Shown here one piece after another: positions 24,644 to 33,787 of a stretch of DNA of 64,000 nt. Numbering within the stretch: the stretch's first letter is position 1; each line of letters opens with the position of its first letter. The notes beneath the pieces were generated by a model, which did not search any database, was not told the origin of the DNA, and saw only the letters and a program-made list of their open reading frames with translations. The translations under genes were made by a program, and so were the position numbers. Origin of the DNA: Bog-473 sp963840435 (GTDB lineage Bacteria; Actinomycetota; Acidimicrobiia; Acidimicrobiales; RAAP-2); NCBI GenBank assembly GCA_963840435.1, contig CAWIYY010000017.1, positions 124,001 through 188,000 of the forward strand, given 5' to 3'.

Positions 24644-27358
24644 TCAGGCCCCGGGGAGGTCGCGCAGCGCGTCGGCCAGCTCGCGCCGATGCGAGACACC
24701 GAGCTTCTGGTAGGCCCGGTGGAGGCGGTTCTCGACCGTACGGACGGAGAGGTTCATCAGCTCGGCGATCTGCTTGTCGGTGCTGCCCGAGGCCGCCTGC
24801 AACGCGGTGTCCAGCTCGGCCGGCGTCAGCTGCGCCCGGGCACCGATGGCCCGCACGAACGGGGTCACTGCGCCCTCACAGCGGGCCAACAGGCGGGCCG
24901 CTCGCTGCTGGGCCGCGGCCGCGTCGCGGGTCTGGCCCTCCCGTCGCGAGTGCACGGCCGATTCACCCAGGGCCTCGGCCGCATAGAGCAGCGCGCCGAT
25001 CGCCTCGAAACGGTCTGCCGCGGCGTCCAACGAGCGGCTGTCCCGGGCCGCCGCGGCGAGAGCGTAGGCCAATCGGGCCTGGGTCAGCTCGCCCTCCACC
25101 TGCTTGGCCACGTCGCCCAGCTGGTCGGCCACCTGGCGGGCCCGGCCCAGGCGGGCCAAGCCGTGCAGGGCCCGGGTCACGCCGAGCAGGTCGCCCACCT
25201 CGTGGCCCAGGTCGACCGCGACCTCGAGGTTCTTGCGGGCGGTGGCCATGTCACCGGCCGAGGCCCAGGCCCAGGCCCGGGCCTGGAGCACCTCGACTTC
25301 GTACTCCATGTCGGTGGGCAGCCCCAGCTCGTCGAGCTCGGCCAGGGTCTCGCTCGCCTTGCCGGCCACCCCCGCCAGGGCCAAGGAAATGGCCATGACG
25401 GCGTAACACCGGCGGGCGCACACCGGCAGCCCGAGGTCCATGAAGACAGCGGCGGCGCTGGTCGCCTCGCGAAAAGAACTCTGGACCCGGCCCTGCTCCA
25501 GGCGCAACGAAGCGAGGTTGGCCGCCACTACCGCGTTCTCGATGGAGCCCGGGTGCGAGGCCGCCTCGCCGTGGGCGGCCACCAGCAGCTCCTCGACCTG
25601 GTCGAGGCGACCCAGGCCGAGCAGGGCCAGGCCGTACGAGCCGACGGGGCTCCACAGCTCGGCTCGGGCCGGCGGGCGCGTGGCGGGCCCGCCGCCGTTG
25701 GGCGCGGGATCCGGTGCCCTGGTCCCGGGCACGGCCAGCGCGGGCGCCAGAAGCGTGAGGGCCTCCTCCAGCCGGCCGGCATGGGTCAGGCAGTCGCCCA
25801 CGACGGCGTGCAGGCTCGAGCGCGGATCTCCGGGGTTGCGGGCCGGCACCGTGCCGACCACCGACAAGACGGCACGGGGGCCGTGGGTCAGCCCCTCGAC
25901 GAGCAGGCTCCGGGCGAGCAGCTCGTCGTGCCAGACCGGGTCGCCCACCAGCCCCAGCATGTGGTCGATGGCGCCGACGTCGGCGCTGCCCTTGCTGAAG
26001 AAGGAGTGGTCGAACCGCAACAGCTCCACGCGCACCTGCTCTGAGACCGACGTCGCCTCGAGGGCCAGCGTCGCCAGCTCCTCTTCGGCTTGGCCGGAGC
26101 GACCCCGGGCGTGGGCGGCCTCGGCCGCCAGCAGCTTGGCCTCGAAGCCGGCGCCGTTGTCGACGGCGGCCCGGGCCATCCGTTCGCTCAGCTTGAAGTC
26201 GCGCTGGTCCCGCGCCGCCTGGGCGCCGGCCACGAGCAGCTCGGGGGTGCCCCCTCCTCCCACCAGGCGCAGGGAGGCCAGGTGCAAGGTGTCCTCTTGG
26301 CGGCGTCCGCCCGACGCCTCGGCCAGCGTCCGGGCCAGGGAACGTTCGCGGCGCGCGCTGATGCCGAGGCGCACGACGTCGCCGAAGACCGGGTGGGCGA
26401 GGACGACCTGGAGACGCCGGCCGTCCTTGCGGCTGGCGATCGCCCCCTTGTCCTCGAGAGACGCCACCGCGGCCGGATCGGCCAGCTGGTCGAGGGTCGA
26501 CTGGGCCAGTGGTTCGGCCAGCGCGATGAGCTCGAGCACGTGGCGTTCCCCTTCGCTGACCGGGCCCAGCCGCACGGTGACCAGCTCGACCAGGCGCGGC
26601 GTCGGTTGCAGAGGCCCGCGGAGTCGCCAGACCCCACCGTCGTCGACCAGGAGCCCAGCTTCGAGGGCGCCGTCGACCAGCTCGCGGAGGAAAAGGGGGT
26701 CGCCCAGCGTGCTCTCGACGATCAGGCGCGCAGTCGAGGTATCGACGGGTCCACCGAGGACGGCCAGCAACAGCTCCTCGACCGCCGGTGCGCCGAGCGG
26801 CCCGAGCTCAATGCGCCGGGCCGAGTGGTCCTTCCACAGCACGACCATGGCATCGGCAGCCGGCCCGAGAGTCCGCCCTGAGGCCCGCACGCAGGTCAGG
26901 ATCGTGGCCGATCCCGTCTGGACCAGCTGGTGGACCAGCATGGCGGAGCCGTCGTCGAGCAGATGGGCGTCGTCGACGAAGACCAGGAGCGGACGCCCAC
27001 ACGCCTCGTCGAGCAGCTCGCGGGTGTACTGGCGCAGGAGCTCGGCGTGGGTCTCGGGTCCGGCCGGACCGGGCGTCAGGCCGCGTGGGAGGAGCGAGGC
27101 GAACGCACCGAAGGCGAAGCCACGGGCCGATTCCGTCCCGGCCACCGCCGCCACGGCCATGCCCTGCTCATGGGCGAATTCGACACCGACTGCGGCCAGC
27201 GCGGTCTTGCCGACGCCCGCCGGCCCGGTGATGACCGCGCCGTGGCCCTGGGCGATGGCCTCGCGCAGGAGGGCGATCTCCCGCGACCGCCCGACCAGGG
27301 GCCATCGGTCTCCTTCGGCGTGTTGTCGAACCCGCGCCTGGCCGACGTCAATCGCCAT
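24644..27358 (-). CDS. Large ATP-binding LuxR-family regulator next to the flagellar locus
   Basis: The 904-residue protein starts at ATG 27358; an earlier ATG at 27418 would add 20 residues. Walker A is GPAGVGKTALAA and Walker B is PLLVFVDDAHLLDDG. A ~600-residue helical repeat region follows, and a C-terminal LuxR helix-turn-helix, LTPAELDTALQAASGSTDKQIAELMNLSVRTVENRLHRAYQKLGV. It is divergent from flbD-motAB. Its position makes it a candidate activator of flagellar genes, but the same layout at 14408-17053 lies far from them. Confidence 0.85.
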   Translation of the reverse strand: MAIDVGQARVRQHAEGDRWPLVGRSREIALLREAIAQGHGAVITGPAGVGKTALAAVGVEFAHEQGMAVAAVAGTESARGFAFGAFASLLPRGLTPGPAGPETHAELLRQYTRELLDEACGRPLLVFVDDAHLLDDGSAMLVHQLVQTGSATILTCVRASGRTLGPAADAMVVLWKDHSARRIELGPLGAPAVEELLLAVLGGPVDTSTARLIVESTLGDPLFLRELVDGALEAGLLVDDGGVWRLRGPLQPTPRLVELVTVRLGPVSEGERHVLELIALAEPLAQSTLDQLADPAAVASLEDKGAIASRKDGRRLQVVLAHPVFGDVVRLGISARRERSLARTLAEASGGRRQEDTLHLASLRLVGGGGTPELLVAGAQAARDQRDFKLSERMARAAVDNGAGFEAKLLAAEAAHARGRSGQAEEELATLALEATSVSEQVRVELLRFDHSFFSKGSADVGAIDHMLGLVGDPVWHDELLARSLLVEGLTHGPRAVLSVVGTVPARNPGDPRSSLHAVVGDCLTHAGRLEEALTLLAPALAVPGTRAPDPAPNGGGPATRPPARAELWSPVGSYGLALLGLGRLDQVEELLVAAHGEAASHPGSIENAVVAANLASLRLEQGRVQSSFREATSAAAVFMDLGLPVCARRCYAVMAISLALAGVAGKASETLAELDELGLPTDMEYEVEVLQARAWAWASAGDMATARKNLEVAVDLGHEVGDLLGVTRALHGLARLGRARQVADQLGDVAKQVEGELTQARLAYALAAAARDSRSLDAAADRFEAIGALLYAAEALGESAVHSRREGQTRDAAAAQQRAARLLARCEGAVTPFVRAIGARAQLTPAELDTALQAASGSTDKQIAELMNLSVRTVENRLHRAYQKLGVSHRRELADALRDLPGA

Positions 27359-27529
27359 GTGAACTGGTCCACCTCGAATTGGCTCGAGAAACGTCTTGTT
27401 GCCTAGCACAATCCCCATTTGCAGGGTGACACAGGGATTGCGAGCTGGGCCATTCGGCTCTTTCCGAGACAGAGGTCACAAGCTGGAGACAATTCCCGGT
27501 CATGTCTCGCGCCGCGATTCCCGGCGCAC

Positions 27530-27559
27530 CTCAAGTCGCCTCAGCCTGCCTCCGATACC
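27530..27559 (+). promoter_or_regulatory. Sigma28/FliA-like promoter for flbD-motA-motB-fliL
   Basis: CTCAAG (27530-27535), 15-bp spacer, TCCGATACC (27551-27559). The same layout occurs before fliE, flgB and flhA, which supports it. Transcription should start about 27566, giving an ~85-nt leader before flbD. Confidence 0.7.
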
Positions 27560-27609
27560 ACCGCAACAGCAGGGGTCGCCCCGATCGAAAACGGATCGTC
27601 CCCAGCGCA

Positions 27610-27632
27610 TGGTTGGCACGGATGCATAACCA
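27610..27632 (+). promoter_or_regulatory. flbD leader hairpin with CGGA loop (candidate CsrA site)
   Basis: TGGTT (27610-27614) pairs with AACCA (27628-27632), and the inner GCA (27616-27618) pairs with TGC (27623-27625), leaving the tetraloop CGGA. GGA in an apical loop is what CsrA/RsmA recognises. The hairpin ends 17 nt before the flbD start codon, overlapping the place where a ribosome would bind. Confidence 0.45.
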
Positions 27633-27649
27633 GACAAGGCACGGACGCA

Positions 27650-28105
27650 ATGATTCCACTCACCAGGCTCAACGGCGATCAGGTCGCGATCAATCCCGAC
27701 CGCATCGAGCGCGCTGACACCACGCCCGACGTGGTGCTCACGATGGCCGACGGGTCCAAGTTCGTCATCCACGAGTCCCTGGACGAGTTGATCGACCGCA
27801 TCCGCCTGTTCCGGGCCTCGGTGCTCGCCCTCTCCCACCGCCTCGTCTTCGAGGGTGACGACGACCCCTCCGGCGAGGGCCACCTGCGCGTGGTCCGCGG
27901 CGGAACGTCGGGCACGGTGGTCGACACCCATGAGGTGATCAGGGCGACCCGGCCGGTGAACCTGCGCGCCCTCGACGGGTCGGCGCCGGCCGAGCCCCCC
28001 GCCTCCGTCACCTCCGTCCCGGGCGACGACGCAGACGCGCCGCTCGATGGAGGGGCAGGCGACGACTCCGTCTCGCCCAGCGCTGCCGATGGGCGACGGC
28101 CATGA
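27650..28105 (+). CDS. flbD: FlbD-family flagellar protein with long C-terminal tail
   Basis: The first 65 residues match the small FlbD/SwrD family: MIPLTRLNGDQVAINPDRIE, ADTTPDVVLTMADGSKFVIHES and LDELIDRIRLFR. In Bacillus, SwrD raises flagellar motor power through MotAB. The family is usually only 60-80 residues; here ~85 acidic, proline-rich residues follow, probably disordered. The gene lies directly before motA with a 4-bp ATGA overlap. It is the first gene after the predicted FliA-type promoter. Confidence 0.85.
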   Translation: MIPLTRLNGDQVAINPDRIERADTTPDVVLTMADGSKFVIHESLDELIDRIRLFRASVLALSHRLVFEGDDDPSGEGHLRVVRGGTSGTVVDTHEVIRATRPVNLRALDGSAPAEPPASVTSVPGDDADAPLDGGAGDDSVSPSAADGRRP

Positions 28106-28885
28106 AGGACCGCTTCACCCTCTTCGCCATCCTCGGTGCGCTCGGGTGCGTGTTCGCCTCCATGTTCATGGAGGGCAGCAACCCGATGGTGCTCTTCAAG
28201 CCGGCGCCCCTGCTGCTGGTGTTCGGCGGCACCACCTGTGTGGCCGTGGCCGGCTTCCTCAAGAGCGACGTCAAGAACTTCAAGGCGGTCTTCTCCAAGG
28301 CCATCGGGGGCACGGCCCAGGACATGAACGAGCACATCGGCCGGCTGGTCGAGCTGGCCGAGGTGGCCCGCCGCGAGGGCCTGCTCGCTCTCGAGAAGGC
28401 GGCCACCGAAGTCGAGGACCCCTTCTTCAAGCGCGGCATCGAGATGACGGTCGACGGCAACGATCCCGAGGAGATCCGCGAGATCCTCGAGGCCGAGATC
28501 CACTCGCTCAAGCAGCGCCACAAGGCCGGGGCCAAGTTCTTCGGCGACATGAGCGGGTACGCGCCCACCCTCGGCATCCTGGGCACGGTCATCGGCCTCA
28601 TCCACGTGCTGGCCAACCTGTCCAACCCCCAGGTGCTGGGACCGGCCATCGCCGAGGCCTTCACCGCCACGCTCTGGGGCGTGCTCTCGGCCAACCTGTT
28701 CTGGCTCCCCATCTCCAACAAGCTCAAGCGGGCCAGCGAGCAAGAGGCGCAGGGCACGCCGCCTGGTCATGGACGGCATCCTGGCCATCCAGGCCGGCAA
28801 CAGCCCGCGCATGGTGCAGTCGAAGCTGCTCTCCTACCTGCCGCCGAAGGATCGGGAAGATGTTCGCACCCAAAAGGCGGCCTGA
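28102..28885 (+). CDS. motA: Flagellar motor stator MotA (single-base frameshift)
   Basis: Four membrane helices: FTLFAILGALGCVFASMF and PAPLLLVFGGTTCVAVAGF at the start, then YAPTLGILGTVIGLIHVL and LWGVLSANLFWLPI. The large cytoplasmic loop lies between helices 2 and 3. MotA forms the proton channel with MotB. After SEQEAQ the frame is lost; removing one G from the GGG at 28752-28754 restores ARRLVMDGILAIQAGNSPRMVQ and a stop at 28883-28885 overlapping the motB ATG. Read as printed, the frame runs straight into motB, a false fusion. Confidence 0.88.
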
Positions 28886-29722
28886 TGGCCCGGCGCGAGC
28901 ACCACGAGGAACCCGAGGAGGCCGAGGGCGGCATGGAGCGCTGGCTGCTCACCTACGCCGACATGATCACGCTGCTGTTGGCGCTCTTCGTCGTGCTCTT
29001 CGCCCTGAGCACAATCAGCACGAAGAAGTTCACCGCGCTGGCCAACGCGCTGCGCGATACGTTCTCCGGGCATACCACGGTGGTCAAGAACGACACCGGC
29101 CTGCTCCAGCACAACAGCCTGGTGGACCACTCCGGGCAGACGCCGGGCATCCACCCCGAGCAGTCGGGCCAGAACACGGCGGCGTCGCCCGGGGTCACCA
29201 CGACTACCGGTGCGCCGGCGGGACCGCCGGGCAGCCAGCCGCTGAGCACCATCCAGACCGAGCTGAACAGCGCGCTGGCGGCGGCCGGCCTCACGGGCGA
29301 CGTCTCCATCAGCCAGAACTCGCCCACCCCGACCACGTCCGAGCTGGTGGTGCAGATCCTGAGCGACCAGGTCTTCTACGCGAACGACTCGGCCTCGCTC
29401 GGCACCACCGGCGACAAGGTGGTCGACACGATCGCCTCGGTGCTCCAGAGCAACACCAACAACGCAGCCGTGCAGGGCTACACCGACAACCAGGCGATCT
29501 ACGGCGGCCCGTACGCCACGAACTGGGAGCTCTCGGCCGAGCGGGCGGTGCACGTCGTCGAACGCTTGACGACCACGGACAGCATCAACCCGAACCGGCT
29601 CGAGGCGGTCGGCTTCGGCCAGACCCGTCCCGCTCGTCCCCAACACCACAGCGGCAAATCTGGCGGAGAACCGACGGGTCGACGTCGTGATCCTCGCCCC
29701 GGGGCAGAGTGAGGCGTCATGA
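28885..29722 (+). CDS. motB: Flagellar motor stator MotB (single-base frameshift near 3' end)
   Basis: One N-terminal membrane helix carries the proton-binding aspartate: RWLLTYADMITLLLALFVVLFALS. A Pro/Thr/Gly linker and a C-terminal OmpA-like peptidoglycan-binding domain follow, with VQGYTDNQAIYGG and NWELSAERAVHVVERL. The last part is off frame. Removing one C from CCC at 29629-29631 gives TRPLVPNTTAANLAENRRVD and VVILAPGQSEAS with a stop at 29720-29722, overlapping fliL by 4 bp. The fix restores the conserved NLAENRRV motif that contacts peptidoglycan. Confidence 0.88.
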
Positions 29723-30231
29723 GTGCGACGATGACGAAAGCGGCCGCGGCGGCCGAGGAGCCGACGGCTGAGGGCGGAGAGCCCGAGGGCGAGAAGAAGA
29801 AGGGAAAAGGCAAGAAGATGCTCATCATCGGGCTGGGCGTCCCCCTGCTGGGGTTCGCCGCCTGGAGCATGGTGCTCAAGCCGATGTTGTTCCCGCCGCA
29901 CTACAAGCCGGGTCAACCGGTGCCCGCCGGCAAGATCATGAGCCTGCCCCAGAACACCATCAACCTCTCCGACGGCCACCTCTTGCAGGTGACCGTCGCG
30001 CTGCAGCTCACCGCGCCGGCCCAGGAGGCCACACTGACGCTCGAGGACCCCAAGTTCCTCAACGCGGAGATCGACGTGTTCGGCGCGCTGACCATGCCCG
30101 ATCTGTTGAACCCGGCCGGGCGGACCGCGGCCCAGGCCAGCCTGCTGGCCGCCGTCCAGAAGATCGCCGGCACCTCCGAGGGGGCGCAGCAGGTCAGCGC
30201 CGTCTACCTGACCCAGTTCGTCACCCAGTGA
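29719..30231 (+). CDS. fliL: Flagellar basal body-associated protein FliL
   Basis: This single-pass inner-membrane protein of 170 residues has a Lys-rich cytoplasmic start (EKKKGKGKK), the helix MLIIGLGVPLLGFAAWSMVL, then a periplasmic domain. That domain contains INLSDGHLLQVTVALQL and the end VSAVYLTQFVTQ, as in FliL. FliL surrounds the MotAB stator and supports its function. It follows motB with a 4-bp overlap. It is the last gene of the flbD-motA-motB-fliL unit. Confidence 0.85.
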   Translation: MSATMTKAAAAAEEPTAEGGEPEGEKKKGKGKKMLIIGLGVPLLGFAAWSMVLKPMLFPPHYKPGQPVPAGKIMSLPQNTINLSDGHLLQVTVALQLTAPAQEATLTLEDPKFLNAEIDVFGALTMPDLLNPAGRTAAQASLLAAVQKIAGTSEGAQQVSAVYLTQFVTQ

Positions 30232-30297
30232 CGCCGCTCGAGCAACGCTGGCCAAAAAGGGCTTTATCGGGTTCGCTGACCTGCCGATACAGCACCC

Positions 30298-30786
30298 ATG
30301 GGTTTCGACGAACTGTCGACTCGCTTGTGGCGCGAGCGCTGTGTGTTGGAGCTCCTCCGCTTCAAGCTGGCCGAGGAACACCTCATCTTGGCTTCGGGAC
30401 ATCACTCCTGGCTCGACCGGGCCACGGCCGAGGTCGAGCAGGTGGTGGAGATGCTCGAGCTGGCCGACACCGAGCGCGAGGAGGCGGTCGCCGCCGTGGG
30501 GCAGGAGCTCGGACTCGGTGCCGCGCCGACGCTGGCCCAATTGGTAGCCGCCGCCCCGGAGCCGTGGAACGACATCCTGGCGGGGCACCGTCAGGCCATG
30601 GTCGACCACTTCGACGAGATCGAGAAGGTGTCCGCGGCGAACCGCGAGATCCTGGCGAGGCGCATGGCCGCCACGGCCGACGCGCTGTCCTATCTGGGTG
30701 TGCAGCCGGCGGTCGCCTACGCGGCCTCGGGCGCGCCGACCCGGCGCACGCGCAACGGCGTGCAGCTGGTGAACGCCACCGCTTGA
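30298..30786 (+). CDS. flgN: FlgN-like chaperone for hook-associated proteins
   Basis: The protein is 162 residues and all helical: FDELSTRLWRERCVLELLRFKLAEEHLIL at the start, amphipathic helices later, no membrane segment. Its place directly before flgK and flgL is that of FlgN, the export chaperone for both. A GCCGATAC element (30283-30290) lies just 8 bp before the ATG, like the -10 of the other flagellar promoters, but no matching -35 is present. Function is inferred from context and fold. Confidence 0.72.
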   Translation: MGFDELSTRLWRERCVLELLRFKLAEEHLILASGHHSWLDRATAEVEQVVEMLELADTEREEAVAAVGQELGLGAAPTLAQLVAAAPEPWNDILAGHRQAMVDHFDEIEKVSAANREILARRMAATADALSYLGVQPAVAYAASGAPTRRTRNGVQLVNATA

Positions 30787-30808
30787 CCGTGAGCCAAAGG
30801 GGGGACGC

Positions 30809-32200
30809 GTGACAGACTCCGGCTTCGCCATCGCGGCCTCGGGCCTCGAGGCCGACAACGCCGCGATGGACACCATCGCGAACAACCTGTCCAACGTGAA
30901 CACGCCCGGCTACGCCGCGGAGTCGCCCCTCCTGACGACGACGCCGGCGGGGGACGCGCTCGGCATCGGCGCTGGGGTCACCATCCTCAACGTCAGCCAG
31001 GCCACCGATGCCGTGCTCAGCGCGGACAATCTGGCCGCCTCGGCCTCCTCCGCGAACAGCTCGGCCTTGCAGCAGACGCTGTCGTCGATTCAGTCGATCT
31101 TCCCCGAGCCGGGGGCCAACGGGCTCCAGGCCCAGCTCTCCACCTTCTGGTCCTCGTGGGACGCCATCGCCACCAACCCCTCGGAGACGGCGCCGCGGAC
31201 CGAGGTCATCAACCAGGCCGAGAACATCGCCGCCACGCTCAACCAGGCCACGGCGCAGCTGACCCAGACCGCGAACGACACCGGGACCCAGATCGCGTCG
31301 AACGTGGGGCAGGTCAACACCCTGCTGGGCCAGGTCGCCGCGCTGAACCAGTCCATCGTGTCCACCGTCGCCTCGGGCGGTCAGCCCAACTCGCTCATCG
31401 ACCAGCGCAACAATCTGGTGGGCCAGCTGGGCCAGGACATCGGGATCACGACCGTGGGCCAGGCCGACGGTTCCATCAACGTCTACGTGGGCGGGGTGCA
31501 GCTCGTGCAGGGCAGCACGGCCGACTCGCTGACCATGCAGTCGAGCGGGTCGCCGGCCACCATCTCGGTCGTCTCGAACAACACCGGAGTCGCCGTCCCG
31601 GTCTCGAGCGGCACGTTGGCCGGACTGCTCACCGCGGTCAACGTGAGCATCCCCGGCTACCAGGCGCAGCTCAACACGGTGGCCAACGACCTGGCCACCA
31701 CCGTCAACGGCGCTTTGGGCCAGGGCTACGACGCCTCGGGCAACACCGACGTGGCGGCGGGCACGGGCGTGGGCCCCAACAACAGCGCGCCGCTCTTCGT
31801 CATCGGCAACGCCTCGGGTGCGGCGGCCACCATCGGGGTGAACCAGGCCGTGGTCGGGAACCCGGCGTTGCTGGCCGCGGCCACCGCGTCCACCAACGGG
31901 GCCAACGACGGGTCGAACGCCCAGGTCCTGGCCGAGCTCGGGACGTCGTCGACCGGGCCGGATCAGGCCTACCAGACCTTCATCACCAACCTCGGCTCGC
32001 AGGTGCAGAGCGTGACCAGCCAGAGCCAGGCTCAGCAGTCCCTCAGCCAGTCGTTGCAGGCGTCGCTCTCGTCGGTCACCGGCGTCAACTCCGACCAGCA
32101 GACGGTGGAGATGCTGGGCTACCAGCAGGCCTACCAGGCCTCGGCCAAGGTCATCTCGACCATCGACACCATGGTCCAATCGCTGTTGGCGGCGGTATGA
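30809..32200 (+). CDS. flgK: Flagellar hook-associated protein 1, FlgK
   Basis: The 463-residue protein has the basal-body rod N-terminal motif ASGLEADNAAMDTIANNLSNVNTPGYAAES, the FlgK region around FWSSWDAIATNPSETAPRTEVINQAENIA and SLIDQRNNLVGQL, and the C-terminal helix VEMLGYQQAYQASAKVISTIDTMVQSLL. FlgK joins hook and filament. It starts at GTG 30809 after AAAGGGGGGA. No cysteines are visible, usual for exported axial proteins. It follows flgN and precedes flgL. Confidence 0.93.
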   Translation: MTDSGFAIAASGLEADNAAMDTIANNLSNVNTPGYAAESPLLTTTPAGDALGIGAGVTILNVSQATDAVLSADNLAASASSANSSALQQTLSSIQSIFPEPGANGLQAQLSTFWSSWDAIATNPSETAPRTEVINQAENIAATLNQATAQLTQTANDTGTQIASNVGQVNTLLGQVAALNQSIVSTVASGGQPNSLIDQRNNLVGQLGQDIGITTVGQADGSINVYVGGVQLVQGSTADSLTMQSSGSPATISVVSNNTGVAVPVSSGTLAGLLTAVNVSIPGYQAQLNTVANDLATTVNGALGQGYDASGNTDVAAGTGVGPNNSAPLFVIGNASGAAATIGVNQAVVGNPALLAAATASTNGANDGSNAQVLAELGTSSTGPDQAYQTFITNLGSQVQSVTSQSQAQQSLSQSLQASLSSVTGVNSDQQTVEMLGYQQAYQASAKVISTIDTMVQSLLAAV

Positions 32201-32299
32201 CGCGTCGGCGTGCAGATGCGACGTGGCGCAGGCGGCCGATGACGGGAGCGTTACGCTGGGTGCGCTGCTTCGGGCGGACCGGACGGAAGGTGTGACGCC

Positions 32300-33253
32300 A
32301 TGACGATGCCCATGAGTGGGACGTTCTTGCCGTCGATACAGCTGACCCCGTCAGTCATGTCCGACGAGATGATCTCGAACCTGAACAACGAAGAGTCGTC
32401 GATCGCGCAGCTGCAGGAGCAGCTGTCCACGGGCAACGTGGTCAACCAGCCCTCGGACAACCCGTCGCTGGCGGCCAACATCATGCAGATCAACTCGGCG
32501 CTGAGCCGGGCCACCACCTACTCGAACAACGCGAGCGACGGGCTGGGCTGGCTCCAGACCGGCAACTCGACCATGAACGAGATCGTCAGCACGCTCCAGT
32601 CGGTGCGCCAGACCGTTCTTTCGGTCAGTTCGGCCTCGCTGTCGGGCTCGCAGGCGGGCCTCCAGGCGCTGGCCGATCAGGTCACCCAGGCCCAGCAGAC
32701 GCTGGTGAACTTGGGCAACACGACCTACAACGGCCAGGCCATCTTCGCCGGCACCGGCAACGTGACCACCGCGTTCGATGCGAACGGCACCTACGTCGGC
32801 GGCGGCGCCGCACCGACCCGCACGGTTGCCCCCGGGACCCAGGTCGCCGTCTCGGTGACCGGCGACAGCGTCTTCGGCACTGGCACGACCGGGCTGCTGA
32901 GCACGACGCCCGGGAGCCTGGGCGTGCTGGCCCAACTGGCCCAGGACATCGGCACGGGGACGCAGGCCTCGCTGGCCGCCGCCAGCGGGCCGGACCTGCA
33001 GAACCTCGACAACGCCATCAGCACCGTCGAGAACCAGGCGGCCCAGCTGGGCGCGCAGTACCAGCAGATGCAGGCCTTGCAGACTCAGGCCACCAGCACG
33101 CAGGCCGCCCTGAACACCGAGCTGTCGGGGATCCAGAGCGTGAACCTGCCGCAGGCCATGACCAATCTCACCCAGCAGCAGAACTCCTACCAGACCGCTC
33201 TGTGGTCGACGGCACAACTCGTGCAGTCGTCGCTGGTGAGCTTCCTCCAATGA
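32300..33253 (+). CDS. flgL: Flagellar hook-associated protein 3, FlgL
   Basis: The 317-residue flagellin-like protein starts MTMPMSGTFLP, then SDEMISNLNNEESSIAQLQEQLSTGNVVNQPSDNP, the D0/D1 hallmark of FlgL. LVNLGNTTYNGQAIFAGTG is the loop typical of FlgL and flagellin. The C-terminal helices end LTQQQNSYQTALWSTAQLVQSSLVSFLQ. It forms the second hook-filament junction layer. Its stop overlaps the fliW start by 4 bp, linking it to the CsrA antagonist. Confidence 0.92.
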   Translation: MTMPMSGTFLPSIQLTPSVMSDEMISNLNNEESSIAQLQEQLSTGNVVNQPSDNPSLAANIMQINSALSRATTYSNNASDGLGWLQTGNSTMNEIVSTLQSVRQTVLSVSSASLSGSQAGLQALADQVTQAQQTLVNLGNTTYNGQAIFAGTGNVTTAFDANGTYVGGGAAPTRTVAPGTQVAVSVTGDSVFGTGTTGLLSTTPGSLGVLAQLAQDIGTGTQASLAAASGPDLQNLDNAISTVENQAAQLGAQYQQMQALQTQATSTQAALNTELSGIQSVNLPQAMTNLTQQQNSYQTALWSTAQLVQSSLVSFLQ

Positions 33254-33726
33254 GTGGATCGAGCGACGACGTGACCCCCCCGACTCCCTCTGCCTCCGTG
33301 CTGCTCGAGCGGACGACCGCGTCCGACGAGGTGCTCGAGGTGACCTTTGCCGGCGGGCTGCCCGGCTTCGACCAGCTGCGCTCGTTCGTCATTGAGCCGA
33401 TGCCGGGCGACCTGGCGCCGTTCTGCCGCCTGCGGGCGACGGACCCGGCCGGGGTCGAGTTCATCGTGGTGCCCCCGGGCGTGCTGTTCCCCGACTACCA
33501 GGTCACGGTGGACGAGGAGACGGTCGAACGCCTGGAGCTGCGGGCCGAGGACGCCTCCGTGCTCTCGATCGTGACCCTGTCCGACGACGGCAGTGCGCCC
33601 ACGGCCAACCTGCTTGGGCCGATCGTGGTCAACCGGCGCAACGGGGCGGCGGCCCAGGTGGTGCTGCACGACTCGGCGTACCACGTGGCAGAGCCGCTGG
33701 TGCCGCCGGCGACCGCCTCGGTCTAG
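33250..33726 (+). CDS. fliW: Flagellar assembly factor FliW (CsrA antagonist)
   Basis: This is a 158-residue FliW: EVTFAGGLPGFDQLRSFVIEPM near the start, FCRLRATDPAGVEFIVVPPGVLFPDYQV in the middle, and SIVTLSDDGSAPTANLLGPIVVNRRNGAAAQVVL at the end match the family. FliW binds either free flagellin or CsrA and so ties translation to filament export. Its csrA partner is encoded convergently 61 bp away. The N-terminal ~20 residues are an acidic, Pro-rich extension. Confidence 0.93.
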   Translation: MSGSSDDVTPPTPSASVLLERTTASDEVLEVTFAGGLPGFDQLRSFVIEPMPGDLAPFCRLRATDPAGVEFIVVPPGVLFPDYQVTVDEETVERLELRAEDASVLSIVTLSDDGSAPTANLLGPIVVNRRNGAAAQVVLHDSAYHVAEPLVPPATASV

Positions 33727-33787
33727 ACCTCGACGCCCGACTTCCACCCCGATCCCGACCCCGACGCCCGACTCCGGACGGGGCAGC

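Noticed and set aside
24116..26044. Very long plus-strand frame opposite the second ATPase-LuxR gene
   Set aside because: It is a high-GC antisense artefact: Gly/Arg/His-rich text with no domain, while the minus strand encodes Walker and LuxR motifs.
28102..29712. Apparent MotA-MotB fusion protein
   Set aside because: The join depends on one extra G at 28752-28754. The normal MotA end, stop and motB start are all present once it is removed.
30253..30290. Sixth complete FliA-type promoter before flgN
   Set aside because: GCCGATAC is present, but the -35 position holds CTTTAT, and the start would be leaderless. It is kept only as a note in the flgN entry.
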